Positions 22,047 through 34,746 of a stretch of DNA of 64,000 nt are shown in pieces; within the stretch, counting starts at the first letter, position 1; each line of letters opens with the position of its first letter. The notes under the pieces are model-generated. The model saw nothing but the letters and a program-made list of their open reading frames with translations, ran no database searches and was not told the DNA's origin. The position numbers and the translations under genes were made by a program. Source of the DNA: Orychophragmus violaceus (lineage: Eukaryota > Streptophyta > Magnoliopsida > Brassicales > Brassicaceae); NCBI GenBank assembly GCA_030180135.1, contig CM058231.1, positions 22,137,034-22,201,033 of the forward strand. Direction: 5' to 3'.

Positions 22047-23378
22047 ACTCCCCCACACTTAGCTTTTGCTTGTCCTCAAGCAAACAGAAGACCAAGACCA
22101 GGAAAAGAAGTTTGAAAACTTTAGAAACTCGTTTCATCGTAGAAGCACCACACTCAGATTCGCCTTAGTAAGCCACATGAAAATGAACCTGCAAACATCA
22201 AGACCAACATGTCCCCCACACTTAGCAACTGTCCTGAGTAAACTCCACAATCACATTCAGAGCATCGAAATTCACCATACTCACTTCTATAAGCTATTAA
22301 GTGCGGTCTCACCTATGGGGAATCGATCAAAGAACACATGGACTCTTACTCTTGCTAGCACCTGACCACTCAATTGTTGCTTCTGGTCCCTTTCTTCTCT
22401 TTTCCCTTCCTTAGCACTGATTTTTCTCCACTGGGTATCATTTTTCTTATCAGTGCTCTTCCCTTTTTATTCGGGTGCAACTTTGGACATGTTTCCATGG
22501 ATGCAGAGGAGGTAATAGGGGTCTCTACCACTCCCGCGACCACTTCGAAGCTACTAGCTTATCCTCAGTTCTTATCTCTTTTTTTTTTACTTTCAAGGAA
22601 GGAGAGAAGGGAACCATAATCAGACAGGTTTACAAGTTGTGCCAGAACCAACAGAGGAATCCGACTCAAAGTATACCAAGCCAATAGGATAGCAAATTAA
22701 GTCAAGTTAAAGGTGAAGTCAAGTAATGGATCCTCTGAATACCTGAAGTAATATGGGTGTCCTTACTAGGCTGGTCTGTGCTGGGTTTTCTAATAGTCAT
22801 AGATCATTTGCAAGTCATCCAATGGTCACTTAAGTTCTTGCAAGTGTGGTAATCTCCTCAAAAAGTCCTTGTTTCCTACTCAGTTTGACTCAATAAAACA
22901 AATTTGGACTGACTCTAAGAAAACAAAAAGCGTGCGTCAGTAGCTACCTCCCCCACACTTGAAACACACTGTCCCCAGTGGTGTCAAGCTCAGGATTGGC
23001 GAGAAAAATCGGAATTAAGAAAATCCGAAAAGAGTCAGAACACTTACCTGTCGTCGGCCTGCGTCGATCGATGCCACAAGTGGTGTCGATCGATGCAAGT
23101 TGATTATGCTTGCGGTTATGTGAATAACCGGTGTCTGAACCGCAATTGAATCGGCAATCCAGGAATCGCATATGCGTCGACCGACACAAAGGATGTGTCG
23201 ATTGATGCTGAGCGATTCTGCATGTTTCTAACGCCTTTAAACACACAAAAAATAGAAAAATTAAAAAAAAAAACAAATCAAAACGAAAAATGAAAACAAA
23301 AACGAACCTACTAGTGGGTTGCCTCCCACTCAGCGCTTGTTTAAAATCAGTAGCTTGACTATGGAAAGGAGATCGGAC
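22047..23378 (-). other. 3' untranslated region of element D
   Basis: Same plan as in B and C. Polypurine-like motifs lie at 22049-22060, about 22205-22218 and about 22950-22962. A hairpin has an outer stem from 22385-22412 with 22595-22615 and an inner stem AGCACTGAT (22413-22421) with ATCAGTGCT (22449-22457). Paired sites occur at about 23060-23105 and 23165-23215. The post-stop stem-loop GTGGG..CCCAC is at about 23313-23328. Confidence 0.8.
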
Positions 23379-24896
23379 TTATGGAGGATTCAACAGAGAC
23401 TTTGAATGTCTCTGTGAATGTCTTTTCATCCAAGGTGGCGTATAAGCTTTCGGATCATGAGATCTCCCAAGGAAAGAGCGAACAGAATCAGGGCGGGAGC
23501 AAAGCGTGGGTGGGATACTGCGTTTTCCTGCATTCAAAGCTGATGGATTAGGAGGTTTAAGTTTATAAGCTTTATACATGTGCTTTGGTGGATGAAAGAG
23601 ATCTGGAGCTTTCTGCTTAAGAGCAGTTGCAGGCTCTGAAGATGTTAGAGAAAGTTCAGAATGAACTTCCATCTTCTCTTCTCCAATAGGAACCTCTGGT
23701 TCCACCTCAACACTGAAGCTCTTTCCATCAATGGTGGCTCTCTGCTTCCTGTCCATCTTGAACTGCAATGGCTTATCTCCTAGGTGGAGATCAATCAGTC
23801 CGCGTCTCACATCTATCACAGCTCCAGCAGTAGCTAAAAATGATCTTCCAAGCAGAATAGGATCATCTGGCTCAACATTATACTTCAGCACCACAAAGTC
23901 CGTTGGAATCAAGTAGTTTCCAACTCTGATAGGTATATCCTCAAGAACTCCTTCTGGATACCTCTTTGATTGATCAGCTAGGATAAGAGAGATCCTAGTA
24001 GGCTGGAAATCCATCAGTCCTAATCTCTTAGCCACAGAGTATGGCATGAGATTCACACCAGATCCTAAATCATAAAGAGAATGCTTGATTCTGTCCTTAG
24101 AGATGGAGCAGTCTATCACAAAGGCTCCTGGGTCTGGAAGCTTCCCTGAAATCTGAATCAGCTCCCTTTCCATCACTGCTCTGTGTTTAACATCGTCTAG
24201 CTCCTGTTTGGACAGCTTAGGAGGCTTAGAATTGGGCACAGAAGGCTCTCGGACACGTTCAGGGGCTGTTGCAGATTTCTGGTCTCGTCTGCGATCTGTG
24301 TCGATTGATGCGGAAGATGTGTCGATCGACACAGTGCGATTATTAACAGTCTCATCAATCGTATCGGGCATGCATCGATCGACATCGAGTGTATGTCGAT
24401 CGATGCTCGTCTCAGACAGACAGAATTCATCAAGAAAATCCGAGATAATGCTCTCTTCTTCTCTTAGCAAGTCAATCTCATCTCCTGTGATCACAGCATT
24501 AATGTATTTCTTCTGTTCAGCTTTCCTAGCTTCATTTTGCCTTTGTATTGCTCCAGCTGTTTGTTGAACTTGGACATCTAGCTTCTTCACATGTGTGCTC
24601 AAAGATTCAAACTTCCTATTCAGATCTTCATACAATGCATCTATCTTTGAGTTGCAGGATACAGTGATTTGTTGTTGTCCCTCAAGAAACTACTCCATCA
24701 TGGCTTCCAATCTACTCTTATGTGTAGGTGCAGGCGGTGCTTGGTAAGAAGAAACACCATAGTTCCTTGAGAAGGAGTTACTCTGTTGCTGGAAGGGTTT
24801 CTGAAAAGCAGATTTCTGACTGTAGAATCCATTCCCTCCAATGTAGTTGATAGCTTCTTGCGCATACTTTCCAAGTAGAAGACTATGCAGAGTCAA
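23379..24896 (-). pseudogene. Partial gag-protease gene of element D
   Basis: The frame 24896-23379 has one in-frame TAG near 24689 (after RLEAMME). It starts in the Gly/Asn/Gln-rich stretch (INYIGGNGFYSQKSAF), so the whole Retrotrans_gag domain that B, C and H carry is missing. Next come the coiled coil (NRKFESLSTHVKKLDVQVQQ) and a linker with several Ser-Ile-Asp motifs coded by the 16-nt sites. The aspartic protease follows (LYDLGSGVNLMPYSVAKRLG, ILLGRSFLATAGAVIDVRRG). The C-terminus ends with SFLGRSHDPKAYTPPWMKR, paralogous to FLGHEHSATAYSPPWMRR in C. No functional particle could be built from it. Confidence 0.87.
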
Positions 24897-25192
24897 CTTT
24901 GTTCTTCAGCGAGCTGTCAATCCCTGAGCTTAAAAAACCATTCCGATACATCATCCTTCCGGATCTCTTAGTCTTTTTGGCGCTTCCGTGAAAGGTGTCG
25001 ACCGATGCAGGAAGAGCGTCGATCGATGCTTTGCGAAACGATGTCGATCGACACACAGGACCGTGTCGATCGATGCAGTGCGATTCTAGGCGTACCTGAA
25101 ACGCAAGAAGAAAAGAAAAATCAGTAACCAAAAATAAAAACAAAAAACCTAGTCTAAACCCTAAGTTCAAATCTATCGAAGACTTAAAAGAG
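24897..25192 (-). other. 5' leader of element D up to the gag deletion
   Basis: Non-coding leader with four TCGATCGA-type sites between about 24990 and 25083. It is joined directly to the middle of the gag gene near 24900 by the deletion. The 95-codon frame over it (24883-25170) translates the repeats and has no family match that I can see. Confidence 0.7.
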
Positions 25193-25210
25193 TCCCCGGC
25201 AACGACGCCA
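25193..25210 (-). promoter_or_regulatory. tRNA-Asp primer binding site of element D
   Basis: In sense TGGCGTCGTTGCCGGGGA, matching the tRNA-Asp 3' complement except one base. It is six bases inside the right LTR. Confidence 0.88.
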
Positions 25211-25216
25211 AAAACT

Positions 25217-26362
25217 TGATATGATCAGGTTTTAATCCCTAGATCTACATTGCAAGTGCACAGACGTGAACCAGTAGTATATAGGGTATTGAATCCACAG
25301 AGACTCTAGATTCTTGCGATAGATTGTAGAACGTCGAATTAAGCTAGGTGAAACCATAGTGAAAGCAGTAAATCAGAACATAAGGTAAATCAAGAGGTTT
25401 GTGAGCAATCAAACGAAGCGTCAAGTCTAGGGAGTTTTCAGGAAATCAGGAACACATGCAACCAATCAATCGGGATCTAATTAAGAACTGTTCTAGAACT
25501 GGAATCACAAAGTTATAACAAACCAACTTTCGTTGCGAATATTATCTATGTCTAACAACCTAGCAAGCCAACTTTCGTTGCGAATCCTAGAGTTCTAAAC
25601 AAGCATTAATCTCAGGTTCTTTCGTTCACAATTCTCCTAAGCCAAATTTCTTTGTGAATAGTCAAATTGCTCATCTAGGTTCTTTCTAGTTAATTAACCA
25701 ACTGTCGTTGCGGAAATCAACCTAACATCATAAATCTGGGTAGCTAATTCAGATTAAGCAGTAAGAACAACCCTAGATGAAGAACTAACAGATATGAATC
25801 CCTACATATTGATTAACCTATAATTCCATGAAATCCCTAATGAGAATCCCTAAACCTAACTGGTAAACTACTCAGACATGATCATCGAAACAGAAGACAT
25901 CATGAATAGAAAACCAAATATCATAAAAGAGAAACAAAGAATATGAGTTCCAAATCTCTCTCTCTCTCTGAATAAAACAATGCGTAAGTAAAAGCGTCTG
26001 AAAAGCGTAGCCTAAACAAGTGGCTAAAAACCCTAATATAATGGTCTAAACTCGGCTGGGGCTTCTTCGTAATTATGAGAAAATTTTGGGCCAAAGTGCA
26101 ATTTCCAAATCTTTCATTAAACCGCCGAGAATAAGTCTGATTCGCATGTGTGTCGATCGATGCACGAGATGTGTCGATCGACACAAATCTCTGTTTTGGA
26201 CAGTGACTTCTTCTCTCTCGGCCAAATGCTCCAAATAGCTCCAGAATGCGCCATAATCTCCAAATCCGCTCCAAACGTACCTAGACCTGAAAACACACAT
26301 AAAAGGACTTCAAAGGACTCTAAAAGACTCGATAACAAAAGTCCTAAAACCATGATATATCA
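25217..26362 (-). repeat. 5' LTR of element D
   Basis: 1146 bp, from TGATATGATCAGG to ATGATATATCA. It carries the paired 16-nt site at about 26150-26190, a short CT run, and a 16-bp gap near its end relative to the left LTR. Confidence 0.93.
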
Positions 26363-26367
26363 CCTTA

Positions 26368-28801
26368 TACCTAGGCTTCTAAACTCCTGGTATGTCTGGT
26401 TTGATTTTATATAACCACTTTCATCATATAACCTTCCGATTCTCTGGTTTATCCACTAAATCCCAAGTGTGATTTCTCTTCAAAGGATCCATCTCTTCAT
26501 TTGTGGCATTATCCCATAGTTTACTATCTTTGTTGTGTTTAAATTCAGTGTATATTTTTGGTTCTTTCAGATTCACTATTTCAGAGCTAGCTAATGTGTA
26601 TGCCACAAAGTTCTCATCTTCATATCTTGAAGATGGTTTGCGCATTCTCTTCTCACGATCTCTGGCCAGCACATAATCGTCCAATTATGTTCTTGATTGC
26701 TCAGTGAATGTCTCCTTTTATACATATGACGAGTTTGGATCCTTGTCATGATCCAAAGAAGTTGCACAATATTCAAGATCTGCTCCCCCTTGACCAATAC
26801 TTTCTTCTGTAACTTCCTCATCACTGACATTCTGGTGAAGATCATCACTAAAGGTAACACCATTTCTTGGTTTTTCTTTTGAAGCCTCTGAACCCTTTTC
26901 ATTAGCTATAGTCAAGTTTGTAAACAATATGTCTTCCTGAAAGACTATATAATTGCTAATGATGATCTTCTGTTCATCAATTAACCAAACCCATTATTCT
27001 TTACATCCTTGTGCATATCCTACAAAGATGCCTTTTATAGCTCTGGGATTGATCTTGTCTCTTACTGTATGCACATATGAAAAACATCAAAACGTTTTGA
27101 GAAAGCTGTAATCTGGTGTACATCTCGTCCAAACAGCTTTTGGAACCTTGAGGTCAATTGATGTAGCTGGTGATCGATTTATGATGTACTGCAGTATGGG
27201 CTGCTTCTGTCCAAAACTTGCCTTCCATTCCTGTTCCAGAAAGTATGCACCAGACTTTATCCATTTTTGTCATGTTCATGTGTTCCAAGACTCCGTTCTG
27301 CTGCGGCGTATATGGACAATTTTCATGGCGCTTTACTCCTGTTTCTTTGCACAGAGTATCAAATTGACTGTTACAAAACTCTACACCGTTATCCGTCCTT
27401 AAACACTTTAGCTTCTGACCAATTTGAGTTTCAATAAGTATCTTCTATTCTGCAAATTTCTGAAGGGTTCTCCCTTTGTTTGTAGAAAGTAGATCCAGAC
27501 TTTCTTTGAATAGTCGTCAATTAGTCTCATGAAGTACATATTTCCAGATAAGCTTGGATTTACATTTGACGAATCCCACAAATCCGAGTGGACACTCCAA
27601 GATTCCTTTGGTGGTGTGATTTTCCTTTTGAAAACTCTTTTTATGGGATTTTCCCATGGTGCCATTCAAAAAATCCAAGCTTCGTAATCTCCTCTTTCTT
27701 TAAGTATCCTTGTCTGACAAGCGCATCAATTACGACTAGCTTACGTTAGCAAGCCTTGAGTGCCACAATATTGTTCTATCCTTTGACGCCTTTGCAATGT
27801 TTACTTGAGGCAATATAACCTTTTCTTGAAGATGGTACATACCCTGATGGTATTTCTCTGACAACACTTTCTGATTTCCTTTGTAGAATTGAACCTCAAA
27901 GTCTCCACCATAGGAAGAACATCCTGATTGCTCTAGTTGGCCATAAGAGATCAGATTTCTTCCCATTTCTGGCATGTATCTTACTTTGTTGAGAGTTACA
28001 ATGGTCCCAACATGATTTTCTATGGTAATGCTGCCCATACCTCTAACCATACATGAGGAGTTATTTCCCATTAGTACCTTGTTCCCTTCGAACTCAGTTA
28101 GATCAGACAAAAGATTCTTCTTGGGCGTAATGTGAAAGGTGCAGCCAGAGACAAGCACCCAATCGTCCTTACTTGGATATTTGCTGACCTCCCTCGTGAC
28201 ACAACGTACAACCGTTCCACTTCTCTGTATAGATCTCTGAAGAAGACCTTTCTGCTTAAGCTCCACCTCCTTTGTGTAGGCGGAAGCAGTTACCTCATTC
28301 ATAGTTAAAGTGTCCTTCCTTTTTCCATATTCAGAGTATGAACATGTGGTTTATATGGATGTGGGAGAATTGTTAGCAGTTGGATTGCTTGGTATTTGTC
28401 GCTAATTTCAATCCTCAGACTGGCTAGATCAGCCACAAGCTTCAGGAATGAGTCCACGTTCTCCTCTATGGACTTGCTTTCCTCCATTTTGAAGTTGGCA
28501 AAGCTTTGTTTAAGGTGTATCTTGTTAGGCAATGACTTTTTCTGATAGTCCATTTCCAATGCTTTCTACATTTACAAGGTTGTGGCCTCATGCATGATTT
28601 TTATCATAATGAGATCACTTAGACACGATTTGAGTAAGTTCCTAACCCTAACATCCTTTTCTGCCTTTCTTCGCATCTACTTCATCAGTCTAATTCTGAT
28701 GCCTCTTCTACAAGAACTGGCGCAAGTCCCTGAATCTCAAGCTGCCCTAATATTTTGTACTTCCATATCCCGAAGTCACCTTTCCCATCAAATTTATCCA
28801 T
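26368..28801 (-). pseudogene. Element E gag-pol, 5' half (gag, protease, integrase, start of reverse transcriptase)
   Basis: The gag start is visible at about 28801 (MDKFDGKGDFGIWKYKI). 28305-28559 continues the UBN2-type gag (NVDSFLKLVADLASL). 27736-28302 holds the protease region, where the expected DSG reads VSGCTFHIT, and the GAG-pre-integrase (GRNLISYGQLEQSGC, TILWHSRLANVS). 27408-27665 holds part of the integrase (SDLWDSSNV, RLIDDYSKKVWIYFLQTK). 26424-26684 is the start of the reverse-transcriptase part (NEEMDPLKRNHTWDLVDKP). Frames change several times, the protease Asp is gone and the gag carries stops. Confidence 0.88.
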
Positions 28802-29312
28802 CTCAAATCTGCCTTGTGTAGGTTCCAGTCTTGAAGTCTACTGATCTTGATCTTTATGTCTCTGGCAGGTAAACAATCCAAGAACCAAGACCTGCAACCA
28901 ACAATAGCTGGTATACTACAAACAAGATTTGCACGTCCGGCAATATCAATCACATATGGTCTATTTGAAAATTAAGGCAATGTTCCAAGGCTTAGTGTTC
29001 TAAGAGATATGATTCTACGTCCTTGTGATTCGGCGTGAGGGAGGTTGATTCTGGTGCAGCTCCGTAAACTTACCTCACGATCTTGGAGCTCCGATCACCA
29101 ACTCGATACTCCGTCTCTTTTGATGCGCTCTAATCGCCTTTGATCCTTCTTGACCTTTCTCAGATTTGATTTTCTATGTGTAGTAACTCTTCAAGGCGAT
29201 ACTTCTGATTTGCCTAGACCCGAGCCTTGATCTTATCCCGATCTTCCTGCTATACTCTGATCTTCTTCCGATCTTGCACAGAACTCTCAGAATTCCCTAG
29301 AGCGACCAACGC

Positions 29313-29327
29313 TGGTGCTCTGATACC
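29313..29327 (-). promoter_or_regulatory. Initiator tRNA-Met type primer binding site of element E
   Basis: In sense it reads GGTATCAGAGCACCA, close to the usual TGGTATCAGAGC core. It is next to the inner edge of the right LTR (29331), which sets the minus-strand orientation. Confidence 0.75.
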
Positions 29328-29330
29328 TTT

Positions 29331-29863
<533 letters not shown>

Positions 29864-30045
29864 ATTTTGTACAAATATAATAATTAGAAACCACTTCAAT
29901 TCTTTAAAAATTGGTCAAAACAAAACGAATGATACAAATAAATTTGTAAAAAATGAAAAACAAACTAAATGGCAATAAAAATAAAATAAAAAACTTACAT
30001 TACTTATTAAATACAACAAAACAATCAACTATTTCTGTCGAGTAG
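29864..30045. other. AT-rich spacer between elements E and F
   Basis: About 180 bp, AT-rich, nothing recognisable. Confidence 0.5.
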
Positions 30046-31228
30046 TGATATACTCAAAGTTTTAATTCCCTAGAGTTATCCCGCAAGTGCACATAATGTA
30101 ATTGTAGTATACATGTGTCGGATTCACAGAGTCTCAAGACTCTCATGATAGACTATTTGTTTCGAATTAAGCTAAGAAGGAATGGTTGTAATAAATAAAA
30201 GCAATGCAAAATCAGAAAAAACCGGTTTGTTTTCAAGACTAGAAAAATGTCAAGTCCAAGGAATTTCTTGGAAATCAAACAATACATATTAATTAATTTT
30301 CAGGATCAAATTAAGAACATGTTCTAGAAATCAAATTACAGGGATAAAATAAACCAAATTTCGTTTAGAAAATTTACTAAGTCTAAAACCTAAAAATCCA
30401 AATTCCTTTGCGATTTCTAAAGATTAAACTAGATTTAGGCGCATGTTCGACATGTTCACAAATTATCTAATCCAAATTCCTTTTCAATTATCTAATTTTC
30501 TCACCCTAAGTTCTGTCAGATTATAAGTTACACTTTCGTGTCAACTTAACAACATATGATCGAGATTCTAGGTGATCAATCTAGAAATAGCTTTCAGAAT
30601 AACTTAGGTGAAGAACTAATCGAATTATGAATCCTAACAGATAAATCAATCTAGCATTCCATTAAATCCCTAACGAGAATCCCTAAACCTAACTAGAGAT
30701 CTACTCAGACATGTCGAATGAAACACAAAACATGATCAAAATAGATATCATATAATATAAAAGAGAATAAGAAACATGGGTTCGAATCTTCTCTCAAAAG
30801 CAGTACAGAGTATTGGATCGGCCTCAAACTCTAATATCTTTCAAAAACTTAGTGTGAAGGTATGAATGAGATAAAAATCTAAAACCCTAATTAATAGTCT
30901 AAAAACACGTTCTGGGTCACTTCTGTAAATATGAAGACTTATGGGCCAAATTGTGATTCTTCAAAAGTCTTTAAAACTCGGTGTTGATTTGTTGAAATAA
31001 AATCGTGTTGACCGATGAAAAGTTTGCATCGATCGACCCTTTATGTAATGGTCGATGGTGATTTGATCAAATCGGCTTCAATCTCCAAAATGTCCCAAAA
31101 TACTCCAAAATCTCTAGAATACCTTCAAACGTGTGCAAGCCTGTAAAGAATTCAAAATGACTTAAAAGATACATAAAATGACTCGATTATATATATCATG
31201 GCTTAACCCATAAAAACCATGATATATC
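30046..31228 (-). repeat. 3' LTR of element F
   Basis: Similar in layout to the LTRs of B, C and D. It contains a degenerate paired site at about 31005-31045 (GTTGACCGATGAAAAG, then TGCATCGATCGACC). It ends ATGATATATC before CTACTCCC. Confidence 0.8.
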
Positions 31229-31553
31229 TACTCCCTAGACTTAGCTTTTGCTTGCCCTCAAGCAAACATAACCAAAATCTGAAAAAGAAGTTTGAAAACA
31301 CATGAACTCATTTTGTCGCCGGAGAACCATACTCACATTCTACATAGTAATCCAAATGAACATGAACTTGCAGACATCATAATCACAATGTACTTCCTCC
31401 AGACTTAGCAACTTTCCAAAGTAAACTCCACAGTCGAGATGAGAAATCCAAATTCACCACACTAACCCTAATAAAATCTTAGTGCGGTCTCACCGAGAGA
31501 GTATCAATCAGAGGACACATGGATATTTACTCAGTTATAACCTGATTACACAA

Positions 31554-31718
31554 ACTGTCCCTTTTGGTTTCGTTCCTCTCTCTTTTCTCGCTTTAGCAGC
31601 CGATTTTCCCACTGGATATCTTTTTTTTTAATCAGCTGCTCTTCTTTTTTATTCGGGGTTTTCTTTAGACGTGTTGCTATGTAGCACAAGAGAGAGGAAC
31701 GAAACCAAAAGGGACAGT
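31554..31718. repeat. Perfect 30-bp inverted repeat with 105-base loop in the F 3' UTR
   Basis: 31554-31583 is the exact reverse complement of 31689-31718; one arm is pyrimidine-rich, the other purine-rich. Inside the loop AGCAGCCGATT (about 31597-31607) can pair with AATCAGCTGCT (about 31630-31640) with one mismatch. B, C and D have the same two-stem layout with different bases. Confidence 0.9.
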
Positions 31719-32150
31719 TTTTAGCTTATCCTCACATTATTCATTTTTTAGCTTGAAGGGAAGATAGAGGGAAACGGTACTCAAACAGACAAGTCTTTCA
31801 GGACTGAAGGAGAGCCCAATCCAATGTATTTCTAAGCACCAAGGTAAGAAAAATGTACTCAAGTTAGAGACGAAGACAGTAATGGATCCTATGAATACCC
31901 AAAAGGATATGAGTGTTCTTGTTAAGTTGATCGGTATTAGGTTTTCTACTAGACTACATCTTTGCAAACTCGTGTCAATGATCACTTAGGCTCCTGCAAA
32001 TGTGGTGGTTTCTTCGAAAAATCATAGTTTCGTACACAAGGGTTTGACTTAATAAAACGACTCAGTGACTCTAAGAAAAGAAAACATGTCATCAGTAACC
32101 ACCTCCCCCACACTTGAAACACACTCGAGCGACGCAACATGTGTTCGAAC

Positions 32151-33014
32151 ATACTGATTTCGCAGACAGACTCAACTCGTGTTTTCACACCAATTTCGAC
32201 ATGTTAGCTATATGGATCACTCAAACACACATCAGGAGCAAAATACATTAAAATATCAAGTTCGCAAGTTCCAAGAACAATGGACTGACAAACGACTCAA
32301 GAAAAACATGAAACGGACTCAAGGTGAAAGAAAAACAAAAGAGAAAAGGAAAAACAGAACCATATAGTCGAGGAGAAACAAGCTAGACCTCCTCAGATGC
32401 CATCTGCTTACGAGACTCCTTAAACTTATTATTAAAAATCTTATAATACCAATTATACATTTCAATTCAAAATAAAAATAACATTATGAAATTTATAATA
32501 CATTAAGATTAAACTGGAAAAATATTCAAAGTCAAAGATGAAAGAAATAAGAAAACAAAATTGAAATGGAAATAATTTGTAACATGAATGAAAATAAAAT
32601 TACGATTGAGCAACATCTTAGAAAAACAATCATACAAGTGAATATATAAAAATTAGAAAAATATTCATAGAAAAAGAGAGAAATAAAGTATAGATGTAGA
32701 ACCGAAAAAAACTAAAAACATTTCACGCTGTAAGAAGCGATAACGAACCTACTAACTAGACCGATAAATAAATATATTATAAATATGATCCAAACAAGAT
32801 TTTTTCCAAAAAATAGAACTAATCCTATAATAAATTAATATATTAATCATGAATGAACCATAAAATCTAAAACATGTGATTTTCATTAAAAATGAAATAA
32901 AAATAAAAGTATATAAAGAAATTAAAAGTTGTTCAATGACGATATCGATGAAAAATACAAATATAACAGTATTGTATTACTGAAGAAAAAAAAAATATAG
33001 ACTAAAGAATATAA
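32151..33014. other. AT-rich stretch without recognisable genes
   Basis: About 860 bp, strongly AT-rich. Short frames have no family features. It lies between the broken end of F and the Helitron. Confidence 0.5.
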
Positions 33015-33059
33015 TCATATATATAATGGGAAACAATTTCTCTCCATTTTAAGGGTGTC

Positions 33060-33905
33060 CACGTGGGCAAAACAAGCATCTTACGTGGCAGTCATTTTAC
33101 ACACAAAAACAAAACAATCTGAAATACGGCTCATCACTTCAATCTGTTCGGTTGACCCAAAAAAAAAAACTTCAATCGAGCCATAACTTCTCACCATCAC
33201 TGCATTTAAATACTTTCTTCCCTTCAATTGAGTAACGTCGGACTCTCCAGTCTCCACCACCATCGTCTCTTCAAATTTCGGTGGTGTTTCGTAGATATAC
33301 TCACAACACACAAACAAGATTCTCGGAGTTAAACGTCCCTCCACCGAAGTTTGTCTGACTTAGCGCTACCGATTGGTTCTCGTCCCTGGATGCAACGAAT
33401 ATCCGCCGAAGCAAATTCTCTCTCGAAGAACAAAGGTAAAAAACGTTCGAAGAAAAAATCGGATCAGATTATTTCAAATCGGGAAGCAAATTTGGTAATC
33501 AACCACCACTATTTTTGTAAATTCCAAAGCATGTGACATCTTACATGTAGAAAGTCATATGATCATCATTTGACGATTTGATTCCATAAGTTGTTCTCCA
33601 TTCTCTTAAAAACAAGCAATGTTGAATTTCTCACTCAGGAGGTATTATCATCGCCTTCCTCTTCCCATTCAGTTTTGTCCAATTTCTCTGCATTTTTAGA
33701 GTTATGTATGATTCGATCGGCTGACTGTTTCCGATTGAACTGATTTCGTGTTAAGTCATCTGGAGATTTATGTTTCGGTAAAGTTTTAGATTAGGAAATG
33801 TTGGATGCAAATTTCAGGATGGCTAATTGATTAGGATGATTTAGTCCTTTTGTCTTAATATTCTCTCCGTCAATTAAACATTCGACTTTTGTTCCTTTTG
33901 TGCAG
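33060..33905 (+). other. Helitron interior upstream of the OASTL fragment (possible captured leader and intron)
   Basis: Includes GTGTCCACGTGGGCAAAAC and CTTACGTGGCAG just inside the 5' end, then sequence resembling a plant 5' leader and first intron (33240-33905; possible donor near 33435). I cannot name the source gene. The small frames here (33081-33344 minus, 33351-33536 plus) show no family match. Confidence 0.35.
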
Positions 33906-34661
33906 GATTGGTTTTAGCATGATTTCTGATGCAGAGAAAAAGGAACTGATAAAACCAAGAAAGGTTTGTTTCGATATCTGAATATTTCAAGCCACTATAG
34001 TTTCCTTGTATCTTGTATTTTATCTTTTAGTTTCTTCTTTAGAGTGTGTTGATTGAGCCAACAAGTAACACCGGAGTTGGGTTAGCATTCACGCCGACAG
34101 ACAAGGGATACAAGCTTATTATTACAATGCCAGCTTCAATCAGTGTGGAGAGAAGAATCATTCTCTCAGCTTTCGGAGTTGCATTGGTTTTAACTTTTAA
34201 CTGACCCTGCTACAGGAATGGAAGGCACTATCGCAAACGCTGAAGAGATTTTGGCCAAAACACCCAATGGTTACATGCTCCAACAATTTCATATCCCTGC
34301 CAACCCAAAGGTAATGCTTATTATTTAGTTGTGCTTTACTGAAATCTGTTTTGTCTTTTATAGAACTTCCAACTGTCCATTGCATGTCCACTATGAGGCT
34401 ACTGGATCTGAGATATGGAAACGCACTGCTGGAAAAATCGATGGCTTTGTTTGTGGGATTGGTACCGGTGGTAGCATAACAGCTGTTGGGAAGTATCTTA
34501 AGGAACAAAACCCGAACGTTAAGGTGAGAGAGTTTCATCCTTCTCATATAATTGGCTTTCCTATGACACTCGAGTGTAGACTCACGTTGATGACTTTGTT
34601 TCCTCTTCTATCAGCTGTATGGAGTGGAGCCAATTGAAAGTGCTATTCTATCCGGAGCCAG
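33906..34661 (+). pseudogene. Cysteine synthase / O-acetylserine (thiol) lyase fragment captured by the Helitron
   Basis: The exons read as plant OASTL. 33906-33963 gives IGFSMISDAEKKELIKPRK. 34043-34310 gives SVLIEPTSNTGVGLAFT, GYKLIITMPASISVERRII and AEEILAKTPNGYMLQQF. About 34386-34523 gives HYEATGSEIW, KIDGFVCGIGTGGS and VGKYLKEQNPNVK. 34615-34661 gives LYGVEPIESAILSGA. Splice sites are kept at most exon edges, so genomic DNA rather than cDNA was copied. The PLP-lysine exon and everything after SGA are absent. TSGNTG has lost its glycine. A 7-bp tandem duplication (TTTTAAC twice, about 34191-34204) shifts the frame. Normal enzymes make cysteine from O-acetylserine and sulfide; this fragment cannot. 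Confidence 0.9.
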
Positions 34662-34746
34662 GTTATATTTGATTGATTTTGTATAGTTTTATGTTCAATT
34701 CTCCAACAGTGTATCCTGCTATTGTGTTCAATATATGTTTGTTCAG

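Larger units (their letters stand above)
14198..26362 (-). mobile_element. Gag-protease-only Athila-like LTR retrotransposon D, split by element C
   Basis: Target duplication CCTTA is at 14193-14197 and 26363-26367. With C removed, D is about 5.5 kb: left LTR 14198-14315 plus 21003-22046, 3' UTR, partial gag-protease gene, tRNA-Asp primer site (25193-25210, one mismatch), right LTR 25217-26362. It belongs to a different subfamily from B, C and H: its LTR opens TGATATGATCAGG and its protease reads DLGSGVNL rather than DLGAAGS. Most of the gag domain is deleted. It is inserted in the pol gene of Copia E. Confidence 0.93.
30046..32150 (-). mobile_element. Truncated gag-only-type LTR element F (one LTR plus 3' UTR)
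   Basis: An LTR of about 1183 bp (30046-31228) opens TGATATACTCAAAG and keeps the family block TCGGATTCACAGAGTCTCAAGA. It is followed by the same 3'-UTR order as in B, C and D: polypurine-like motifs at about 31231-31243 and 31390-31402 (both degenerate) and 32103-32115 (intact), plus the hairpin. The coding region, leader and second LTR are missing, and similarity stops near 32130. It is older than B-D, since it carries many substitutions, including in the expected LTR-end CA. Confidence 0.8.

Noticed and set aside
3586..26190. The paired TCGATCGA sites as a CRISPR-like or satellite array
   Set aside because: They are scattered in pairs within retroelements, not arranged with regular spacers, and the genome is eukaryotic.
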